Shown: positions 1 to 5,774 of the stretch, piece after piece
Layout of the letters: the number at the start of each line of letters is the position of its first letter
Position numbering within the stretch: position 1 is the first letter of the stretch
NCBI GenBank assembly: GCA_050743125.1
Contig: JBOGEB010000130.1
Span: 1 to 12,373, forward strand
Source of the DNA: JBOGEB01 sp050743125
GTDB taxonomy: Bacteria; Actinomycetota; Nitriliruptoria; Euzebyales; Egibacteraceae
DNA: 12,373 nucleotides
Reading direction: 5' to 3'
Notes under the pieces: model-generated
What the model saw: only the letters and a program-made list of their open reading frames with translations
Database searches by the model: none
Told to the model about the DNA's origin: nothing
Position numbers and translations under genes: made by a program

Positions 1-95
1 TGATGAAAATGGGTTTGCCGCTCGCGCTCGACGTCGGCTTCTCCTTGGTGGGACAGAGCCCGTACAGCAGTGTGACGCGGAGGCCGGACCGGCGC

Positions 96-174
96 CCCGA
101 GCTGTTGCCTCGGGCACGCCGGGCAGGCTCGCGCCTTGGCAGCGGCCTTTATGCGGGCGGCGTCAAGGACGCCG
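96..174 (+). other. structured 5' flank of the IS110-family remnant
   Basis: Two perfect hairpins lie directly upstream of the transposase reading frame: CCCGAG / CTCGGG at 96-101 and 109-114 with a 7-base loop, and CGGCGTC / GACGCCG at 158-164 and 168-174 with loop AAG. IS110-group elements are known to encode a guide ('bridge') RNA in the non-coding end next to the recombinase gene. These stems sit where such an RNA would lie, but its loops and donor/target guides cannot be assigned from sequence alone. Since the transposase is broken, any RNA here would be a relic. Confidence 0.3.
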
Positions 175-183
175 TGACGAGCT

Positions 184-1322
184 GTGGGGGCAGAGGATGC
201 GACGCGGTTGCTCGATCGGTGCGCCGGCATCGATGTGGGCCAGGCGCTGTTGATGGTCTGCGTGCGGGTCTTCGCCGAGACCGGGGAGCTGGTCGAGCGC
301 GTCCGCGAGTTCGGCGCGGCCACGCCGGACCTGCTGGGGTTGCGTGACTGGCTGGCCGAGCTGGGCGTGACGCATGCCGCGATGGAGCCCGCCGGGGTGT
401 AGCCGAAGCCGGTCTATTGCATGTCGGAGGACGGCTTCGAGGTGCTGCTGGTCAACGCCGCCCGTCTCAAGCATGTCGAGGCCGCAAGACCGACGCGGTC
501 GACGCCGCGTGGATCGCCCAGCTGTGCTCCTGCGGGTTGTTGCGGCCCAGCTTCGTGCCCCCACCAGCGCTCCGCGAGCTGCGGGATCTCCACCCGTTGC
601 CGCAAAGCGCTGATCCAAGGCCGCGCCCGGCAGGTCAACCGGGTCCACAAGCTGTGGGAGGACGCCGGGGCCGAGCTGGCATGCGTGGCCAGCGACGTCA
701 TGGGCGCTCGGGGCGGGCGGTGACGGCCGCGCTGATCGAGGGGGCGGCCGACCCGGAGGCGTTGGCGCAGCCGGCCGAAGGGCGGTCGCGGGCCGAGCTG
801 GGCGAGCTGCGCGAGGCGCTGACGGCCCGGCTGTTGTGCTCGATTCCTGGGGTCGGCCCGCGTGCGGCTGAGGTCATCGTCGCCGAGATCGGCGATGGCA
901 TGAGTCGTTTTCCCGCCGCCGGGCGTTCGGCCTCGTGGGCTGGGCTGTGCCCGGGGCAGCGCGAGCCGGCCGGCGAACGCGGCTCTGGTAAGACCCGCAC
1001 AGGGTCGAAGTGGCTGCGGGGGGCGTTGATCGAGGCTGCTTGGCCTGCGGTGCGGACCGAGGACGCCTACCTGTCTGAGCGGTTGGGGCAGGTGACCTGC
1101 CGTCAAGGCCGGAACCGTCAGGGCCGCGAGAAGGCCGCGCTCGCGGTGGCTCATGAGATCTTGGCAGCTGTTTGGTGGCTGTTGTCCACCGGGGCGCCAT
1201 ATGAGGATCCCGGCGTCGAGACGTTGCGTAAACACAGCGTGGAGCAGACCCGCCGCCGTGCGGTGCGGCAACTGGAGGCTGTGGGCTGCACCGTCACGCT
1301 CGAATCGCCCAAGGCCGCCTGA
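184..1322 (+). pseudogene. IS110-family transposase, multiply broken
   Basis: This is a DEDD-type recombinase of the IS110 family. The N-terminal RuvC-like part is clear (AGIDVGQALLMVCVRV, then THAAMEPAGV), as are the family segment RKTDAVDAAWIAQL and the C-terminal Tnp domain (LLCSIPGVGPRAAEVIVAEIGDG, GSGKTRTGSKWLRGALIEAAW). The gene cannot make a functional protein. A TAG at 400-402 replaces the Tyr expected after AGV. The frame shifts near 483, 595 and 712. The coiled linker normally found between the two domains, roughly 60-70 residues, is missing after ELREALTA. The frame ends at the TGA at 1320-1322. Start 184 (GTG) is only the first usable codon in the first frame; the original start is uncertain. 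The family call is firm and the loss of function is seen directly. Confidence 0.88.
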
Positions 1323-1403
1323 CAGCCGGCCCAGGCCAGTCCCTCACCACCCACTCAACGAACGGCCCGTCGGCGGCATTTCCTGAGCAGGAGGCTGCAA
1401 CTC

Positions 1404-1685
1404 ATGGTACCGACCACTGAGCAGCCGCGGATCCGGATCGCCGACACCCCAGCGGCCGTTGCGGACTGCACGCGCGAGCTGGCCGCTCGCCTGTTGGAGC
1501 GCTGGCCGGGGGCGATCATCGTGTTCGACCAGGCCGGTGACGGCCGCCAGGGCTGGCTGTACCTGCCCGACCTTCGACGAGCACGGCATGGAGACGAAGG
1601 ACAGGCCGTAGCTGGCGGCGGCAGGCGACTTGACCCGCGAGGGAGCCTCCGAGTCCAGCCTGTCGCCATGGGGCGAGGACTGTGA
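1404..1685 (+). CDS. small unrecognised gene, 3' end replaced
   Basis: I do not recognise this product. A good ribosome binding site (AGGAGG, 1389-1394) stands 9 bases before the ATG at 1404, and the first 57 or so residues look like real, balanced protein (RELAARLLERWPGAIIVFDQ, then GWLYLPDL). From about 1575 onward the DNA belongs to an EamA transporter remnant on the opposite strand, so the last 35 or so residues are out-of-context read-through. It is most likely the 5' part of a gene cut by a rearrangement next to the IS110 remnant. It is not in the transposase frame and follows it by 81 bases. Confidence 0.4.
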   Translation: MVPTTEQPRIRIADTPAAVADCTRELAARLLERWPGAIIVFDQAGDGRQGWLYLPDLRRARHGDEGQAVAGGGRRLDPRGSLRVQPVAMGRGL

Positions 1686-1954
1686 CGGCTCCGGCGAAGC
1701 CGAGCACGAGGCCGACGGCGCGGCTGGGCGTCGCCCGCTTCTCCTGGCCCGCAGCGATGGCGATGCCCAGGGTGAACAGCGGGGTGGTCGCGTTCAGCGC
1801 ACCGGCAGCATGAGACGGGACCAGCTGCTCCGCCCATGCGAACAGAACAGTAGGGGATGACGTTGGCGATGAGCGCGGCTGCGGCAAGCACCCCCAGAGC
1901 TGACGGCTTCGTTCCACGGGTGGAGGCCCGGGACGTCGAGCCTGTGGCCTCTCC
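1575..1954 (-). pseudogene. EamA/DMT-superfamily transporter fragment
   Basis: On the minus strand the translation carries the second half of a drug/metabolite-type membrane transporter: VLFAWAEQLVPSHAAGALNA, then TTPLFTLGIAIAAGQEKRAT and VGLVLGFAGAVTVLAPW. This is the typical EamA repeat of helix, short basic loop and helix. It is broken. ALIANVIPY upstream is joined to VLFAWAEQ only by a one-base frame change near 1848. SYGLSFVSM downstream needs another near 1615. The 3' end stops abruptly at about 1575 and the 5' end runs into the N gap at 1955. The substrate cannot be inferred. The family is clear and the gene is a remnant. Confidence 0.75.
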
Positions 1955-2054
1955 NNNNNNNNNNNNNNNNNNNNNNNNNNNNNNNNNNNNNNNNNNNNNN
2001 NNNNNNNNNNNNNNNNNNNNNNNNNNNNNNNNNNNNNNNNNNNNNNNNNNNNNN
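1955..2054. other. 100-N scaffold gap
   Basis: Exactly 100 consecutive N, the conventional placeholder for an unknown gap. The sequences on the two sides belong to different genes on different strands (transporter remnant to the left, GntR regulator to the right), so the join is an assembly inference and the true distance is unknown. Confidence 0.98.
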
Positions 2055-2261
2055 AGTCACCGCCTGTGGGCGTTCCGCGAAGACGTCACCGCCCGGATGC
2101 CGAGGCCCGACGAGGTCGAATCGTTGGTGATTTCCCCCGGTGTCCCCGTGATCGAGCTGTTGCACACCAGCCTCGACCAGGACGGCGAGCCGTTCGAGGT
2201 CACCCGCTTCGTCCTCCCCGCCGACCGCAACGCCGTGTCCTTCGAGCTCCCCGCCGACTAG
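2055..2261 (+). CDS. GntR-family transcriptional regulator, C-terminal part (UTRA domain)
   Basis: The 68 residues left after the gap read as the end of a UTRA ligand-binding domain, as found in HutC/FarR-type GntR regulators. The run EDVTARMPRPDEVESLVI is followed by the characteristic strand pattern GVPVIELLHTSLDQDGEPFE, then VTRFVLPADRNAVSFELPAD and a TAG stop (2259-2261). The N-terminal winged-helix DNA-binding domain lies in or beyond the N gap, so the ligand, the operator and the full gene are unseen. A hairpin 27 bases downstream probably ends the transcript. The family is quite sure; whether the whole gene is intact is unknown. Confidence 0.78.
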   Translation, partial: SHRLWAFREDVTARMPRPDEVESLVISPGVPVIELLHTSLDQDGEPFEVTRFVLPADRNAVSFELPAD

Positions 2262-2287
2262 CGGGGCACTCCACGGACAGCTGAGGA

Positions 2288-2310
2288 GCACCCGAGGGCA
2301 TTCCGGGTGC
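2288..2310 (+). terminator. hairpin terminator after the GntR gene
   Basis: Perfect 7-bp stem GCACCCG / CGGGTGC (2288-2294 and 2304-2310) with a 9-base loop, beginning 27 bases after the GntR stop. There is no T-run after it, which is common for actinobacterial terminators. Confidence 0.55.
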
Positions 2311-2457
2311 CTGGCGCGCTCGGCTCTCCGGCAATGATGTGCAGTCTGCGTGATCCCCCGAAGAGCCTCGTCGGCATCCGAGCCTGACCAAGCGGCTGCC
2401 GCCACCTGCTCGGTATCCGGCATTTTGGGCGGTCTCTGTATGGCATGGCTCATGGGC

Positions 2458-2486
2458 TTGCAGACAGGCAGCAGACGAGCTAACAT
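2458..2486 (+). promoter_or_regulatory. possible promoter of the NYN gene
   Basis: TTGCAG (2458-2463) and TAACAT (2481-2486) are separated by 17 bases, the standard sigma-70 spacing. The matches to consensus are only 3/6 and 4/6. A start of transcription near 2493 would place both GTTA hairpins in the leader of the NYN mRNA. Confidence 0.3.
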
Positions 2487-2493
2487 TAGTACA

Positions 2494-2513
2494 CCTCCGT
2501 TAGGAGGCGTTTT
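2494..2513 (+). terminator. GTTA-loop hairpin 1, with short T-run
   Basis: CCTCC-GTTA-GGAGG (stem 2494-2498 and 2503-2507) is followed by CGTTTT, the form of a small intrinsic terminator or attenuator. The 3' arm is also a perfect Shine-Dalgarno sequence (GGAGG), so the stem would mask it. Confidence 0.45.
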
Positions 2514-2518
2514 GCATC

Positions 2519-2540
2519 GGGCCCCGTTAGGGGCCCTATT
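2519..2540 (+). terminator. GTTA-loop hairpin 2
   Basis: GGGCCCC-GTTA-GGGGCCC (7-bp perfect stem, 2519-2525 and 2530-2536) followed by TATTTA. It has the same GTTA loop as the hairpin 11 bases upstream and lies just before the NYN reading frame. It could be a terminator/attenuator, a stabilising leader element or a protein-binding stem-loop; sequence alone does not decide. Confidence 0.45.
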
Positions 2541-2564
2541 TATGTTTAGGAGCAAAGGTGGGGC

Positions 2565-3245
2565 CTGTCGTACGCAGGTTTCGTTGACGTCGGATTCCTG
2601 AAGGCAGAGGGTGCTCGAGCTTTGCGCGAGCGCGGCACCGACATACGACCCGTGGCTGGGGCGGTGGTGGAGTGGTTGCTCAGCCTGAAGTCCCGCACGG
2701 TCGGGTGTCAAGTATTTCTACGGGCCTATTGGTACGACGGCGCGTTCGATTCGACGCATCCGACGCACCATGATCAACGACGATTTTTTGATGCGATCGC
2801 CTTCACTCCTGGCATTCAGTTACGGCTTGGCCATGTCGCTGAACGACAGGCGCGCTTGGAGAATCCGATCAAGCAAGCACTGCGCTCAACCGCCCTTGGG
2901 CTCGGACTCGATCCACGAGACCTGCTCGGGGAGTTCGACAAGCACTGGACGTTCCATCCAGAGCGTCAGCAGAAGGGCGTAGACACCCTGATCACGCTTG
3001 ATGTCGTACGACTGGCTGAGCGCCACGCGTACGACACTGCAATCCTGCTGGCTGGTGATCGGGACCTCGCCGAGGCCGTTCGTACCGCACAAGACGTGGG
3101 CAAGCGGGTCATCGTTGCTACCCCCTCGCGAGATGGCCTCGCAAAGGAGTTGGCCCAGCTCGCTGATGCGATCATTGATCTCGATGAATCCATCCTGCGG
3201 CGGATACTCAATCCCCGCAAGCAGCGAACCTCAGGCCAGTCATAG
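2565..3245 (+). CDS. NYN-domain (LabA/DUF88-like) PIN-fold protein
   Basis: NYN domains are PIN-fold, metal-dependent RNases. The three acidic patches of the fold are visible: SYAGFVDVGFL (Asp 8), KGVDTLITLDVVRLA (Asp 140) and AILLAGDRDLAEAV (Asp 165, Asp 167), followed by the strand GKRVIVATPS. The first patch matters for the start. The first common start codon is a TTG at 2622, but that would remove FVDVG and the first catalytic Asp. The frame is open back to 2550 with no ATG, GTG or TTG, so I place the start at CTG 2565, behind a G-rich AGGTGGGG at 2556-2563. An alternative is ATG 2542 with one base missing in the G-run at 2560-2563. The length from 2565 is 226 residues. The target RNA and the partner are unknown. 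The next gene codes for an exported protein and gives no clear functional link. Confidence 0.75.
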   Translation: MSYAGFVDVGFLKAEGARALRERGTDIRPVAGAVVEWLLSLKSRTVGCQVFLRAYWYDGAFDSTHPTHHDQRRFFDAIAFTPGIQLRLGHVAERQARLENPIKQALRSTALGLGLDPRDLLGEFDKHWTFHPERQQKGVDTLITLDVVRLAERHAYDTAILLAGDRDLAEAVRTAQDVGKRVIVATPSRDGLAKELAQLADAIIDLDESILRRILNPRKQRTSGQS

Positions 3246-3301
3246 CTGCGGGTGTTCGTCGAGCACGGCGCCGCCGGCTGCTGGCCGCTACGGCCGACGG
3301 G

Positions 3302-4025
3302 TTGGGTTCATCGCTGCGCTGGGGCGAACGGCCGGCATCCCGTCGCGCCCGCCGCGCGGTCTCTGACCCGGCGGTCGTACATCGTCCTGCTCCCACGTTC
3401 GCGACAGGGCGCACTCGTCGTCCGGTATCCGACATTACCCTGGTCCTAGTGGGCCTTTCCTGCATAATCGCTGCAGTGGTGGGGGGCGGGCTCAAGCTCG
3501 CGAACATCGAAATCGCCTTTATAACATCGGTTCCACGTCAACCGCTCCTAGCGGGGCTTGGCATCGCGATATTAGTAGCAAACTTCACTTTTGGTGACGG
3601 AAGCTCAACTGGTGCGGATAGGTACTCCCAACCGTCGGCTCAAAGCCCGCCAGATGCGAGCCCCGGTAGTGACCCCATGAGGACACCTCATCTCTCACCG
3701 ATGAAGCTATCCGCAAACCTACTTCGGGCCCTATTATAAAAATTTTGGTTATATCGAAGGCGGCTTCACCTGGTATAATCGCTCCGTTGGAGTCCGAGGC
3801 CACGTGGTGGATTACGGCGGAGGATCCACCTTCACCAAGGTCGTCTTCCGTCCCTTCACAGGCAGTACGGAGCGGTCCTCCCAGCATCAAACCGCGAACA
3901 GCGAGGACCGGCCCTTCAGCTTCACGATCGACGGTTCCCCCTACCGGGGAGGAATCGGGAAGGTTGACATCTATCTCTGCGCTAACCGAATCTGTATCTA
4001 TCAAGAAACGAAGCATCGACCATAG
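3302..4025 (+). pseudogene. membrane-anchored exported protein, frameshifted
   Basis: Two in-order pieces on one strand look like one protein. Frame A (confident from about 3422 to 3700) has two hydrophobic helices, ITLVLVGLSCIIAAVVGGGL and PLLAGLGIAILVANFTF, joined by KLANIEIAFITSVPRQ, then a Ser/Pro-rich linker; it ends at a TAA at 3737-3739. Frame B, open from 3705, gives YIEGGFTWYNRSVGVRGHVV, a Ser/Thr-rich stretch, RPFSFTIDGSPYRGG, and IGKVDIYLCANRICIY with a possible disulfide pair, ending at a TAG at 4023-4025. The WYNRSVGV/RVDIYLC pattern resembles small secreted beta-domains of actinobacteria; function unknown. A single frame change between 3700 and 3737 would unite them. Base composition is clearly lower in G+C than the grd genes. 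The start is uncertain: 3302 is a TTG, and no convincing ribosome binding site was found. It could instead be two genes, the second lacking a start. Confidence 0.5.
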
Positions 4026-4273
4026 GCGCTCTGGAGTGGTAACGGCCACTCTTGGCGTGATAACTGAGGACTGTCTCGGCCCTTTGGCCAGCCGGTCGCC
4101 CCCTATGCTCATTGCGGCGCGGCCAGGCCTTTATGGGAAGCTCTACCAGACCTTTAAGACAGCAGCGTCGCGTAAAGCATCCTCGCGGCGTTGCGGGTCG
4201 CTCGAGGACAACCAGTACACGGCGCGATCCGCGCGGAGCGCTTCGCCTTGCGAGGCGGGGAGCACTCCCCCCC

Positions 4274-4355
4274 GGACCCCCTCACAGCGGTCGGGGGCGT
4301 CCCCAAGGTCCCCTCTGGTTCCGGACCCCTCACAGCATGTGGAACGGCTCACAGC
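4274..4355 (+). repeat. short direct repeats, GGACCCC(C)TCACAGC
   Basis: GGACCCCCTCACAGC at 4274-4288 recurs, one C shorter, at 4323-4336. The core CTCACAGC appears a third time at 4348-4355. The core spacings are 48 and 19 bases. They lie 145-225 bases before grdE, where regulator-binding sites would be expected. The first copy also forms part of a CCCCC / GGGGG hairpin (4277-4281 and 4293-4297). Confidence 0.5.
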
Positions 4356-4401
4356 AGGCGTGCTCCTTCCCGCCGGTGTGGGTCCGGCGATTCGGCTTCA
4401 C

Positions 4402-4438
4402 GGGTTGGGGAGGGTGCGCCGCCCTGTTCTCTCAACCC
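4402..4438 (+). promoter_or_regulatory. nested stem-loop before grdE
   Basis: The outer stem GGGTTG / CAACCC (4402-4407 and 4433-4438) encloses an inner stem AGGG / CCCT (4411-4414 and 4422-4425). It ends 61 bases before the grdE start. It could be a terminator of upstream transcription or a leader structure of the grd mRNA. Confidence 0.35.
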
Positions 4439-4499
4439 TCATCCGTAACTTCTGTGTTTAGCTCGTGCGGGTTCTCGTCGAGTCGGTACCTTGCTCTGT

Positions 4500-5774
4500 G
4501 TGAGGGACGATCCGGCGGCGCCCGGCCTCACCCGCGTCGTCCACCGGGTGGACACCGTCGCGTTCGGACGCCAGACCCGGTACGACGCGGGTGTCTTGAC
4601 CGTTTCGACCGATGAGGTAGGAGCGCTGGCAGTCGACCCTGCCCTGGACGAGATCCGGGTCTCGTGGGCGTCACCCGGCGAGCCGGTGCGGATCGTCAAG
4701 GTCCTCGACGCCGTCGAGCCCCGCACCAAGGGGCTGGGCGGTGGCGGCGTCTTTCCCGGCTTCCTCGGCCCCCCCAAGCCCCAGGGAAGGGGTGAGACCC
4801 ACGTGCTTCGGGGTGTCGCCGTCGTGGCTGCCGGCTTCCTGCCCCGGGCACAGGAAGCGGTGGCCGACCTGTCGGGGCCGGCGGCCGCCCTGTCGCCGCT
4901 CGGGCGAACCCACAACCTGGTCGTAGAGTTCTCCCCCGCCACCGGGGCCAGTTGGGAGGCGGTCGAGGCTGCGCTGCGGCGGGCGCTGTGCAGGCTGGCG
5001 GCCCGGCTGGCGTCGGCCGCCCTGGACGCCCCGCCCGACGCGGTGGAGAAGCTGCCCGGTCCGGGGTGGCGGGCCGGAAAGGGCCTGCCTCGGGTGGGAG
5101 CCGTCACCAACGTCCAGACCCAGGGCAGCTACAAGGACACCTTCGTTTACGGCCGGTCGTTCGGCTCCTCGTTGCCGACGCTCATCGATCCCAACGAGCT
5201 GGAGGACGGCGCGGTGGTGAGCGGGCAGTACGGGCATCCGGGTCTCAAAAACCCGACCTACCTTTACCAGAACCATCCTGTGGTGGCCGCTCTGAGGCGG
5301 CGCGACGGCCATGACCTGCGCCTGGGTGGGCTCGTTCTCTGCCCCGAGCCGGTGGAGCAGGACCGCAAGGAGCTGGTCTCGGAGCACGCCGCGCGGCTCT
5401 GCGCCGCCGCCGGGTTCGACGCGGCGGTGGTCACCAAGGAGGGAGGCGGCAACGCCGACGCGGACATGGCCCTCAAGATGGATGCGCTCGAGGCGGCGGG
5501 GATCCCGGCCGTCGGCCTGTTCGCGGAGATGGCGGGAGCCGACGGCACCGGACCGTCGGTGGTCGTGGCTCCCACGCGGGCGACGGCCATGGCGAGCACG
5601 GGCAACTACGACGAGATGGTCTGGCTCCCGGCCGTCGAGCGCGCGGTCGGAGGCCAGCGCGTCGACCTTGTGGACTCCCCGGCCACCGCACCGCTCGAGC
5701 TCCCGACCGCCGTGCTGTACTGCGCTCTGAGCCCCTTGGGGTGGGGACGCCTGACCTGCCAGGAGGTCTCGTGA
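4500..5774 (+). CDS. grdE: glycine/sarcosine/betaine reductase component B, alpha/beta proprotein (GrdE-like)
   Basis: Component B binds the amino-acid substrate; GrdE is normally made as a proprotein that splits at an internal Cys to give a carbonyl (pyruvoyl-type) cofactor. Family features run in order: an N-terminal strand region (VAFGRQTRYDAGVLTV), GGGVFPGFLGPP from residue 83, THVLRGVAVV, GRTHNLVVEFSP, TFVYGRSFGSSLPTLIDPNE, DGAVVSGQY (236-244), NPTYLYQNHPVV, and DAAVVTKEGGGNADADMALK. At 424 residues the length is normal. The oddity is that, by my alignment from memory, the processing segment SACDKNTTY of classical GrdE corresponds here to HPGLKNPTY. Gly 248 then stands where the Cys should be, with no Cys nearby, so cleavage or cofactor formation is doubtful. 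GTG 4500 is preferred to TTG 4491 because the conserved region begins soon after; neither has a good ribosome binding site. The stop overlaps the grdB start (GTGA). GrdE-type versus sarcosine (GrdG) or betaine (GrdI) type cannot be told. Confidence 0.88.
   Translation: MRDDPAAPGLTRVVHRVDTVAFGRQTRYDAGVLTVSTDEVGALAVDPALDEIRVSWASPGEPVRIVKVLDAVEPRTKGLGGGGVFPGFLGPPKPQGRGETHVLRGVAVVAAGFLPRAQEAVADLSGPAAALSPLGRTHNLVVEFSPATGASWEAVEAALRRALCRLAARLASAALDAPPDAVEKLPGPGWRAGKGLPRVGAVTNVQTQGSYKDTFVYGRSFGSSLPTLIDPNELEDGAVVSGQYGHPGLKNPTYLYQNHPVVAALRRRDGHDLRLGGLVLCPEPVEQDRKELVSEHAARLCAAAGFDAAVVTKEGGGNADADMALKMDALEAAGIPAVGLFAEMAGADGTGPSVVVAPTRATAMASTGNYDEMVWLPAVERAVGGQRVDLVDSPATAPLELPTAVLYCALSPLGWGRLTCQEVS

Larger units (their letters stand above)
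4026..4499. other. non-coding stretch upstream of grdE
   Basis: I find no convincing gene in these 474 bases; the reading frames are short and have shadow-like composition. The stretch contains three CTCACAGC repeats (4281-4355) and a nested stem-loop (4402-4438). I looked for a selenocysteine tRNA and a glycine riboswitch here and saw neither. It must hold the promoter of the grd operon, but no box pair is good enough to name. Confidence 0.5.

Noticed and set aside
1794..2711. 305-codon minus-strand frame
   Set aside because: It is open only because it runs through the 100 N gap; it spans the GntR fragment and the hairpin region with no recognisable domain.
4026..4499. selenocysteine tRNA (selC) or glycine riboswitch before grdE
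   Set aside because: No long-variable-arm tRNA with a TTCGA T-loop and no paired glycine-aptamer core could be found.
4112..4615. 167-codon plus-strand frame entering grdE
   Set aside because: Different frame from grdE, Arg/Pro-rich, no ribosome binding site and no family features.
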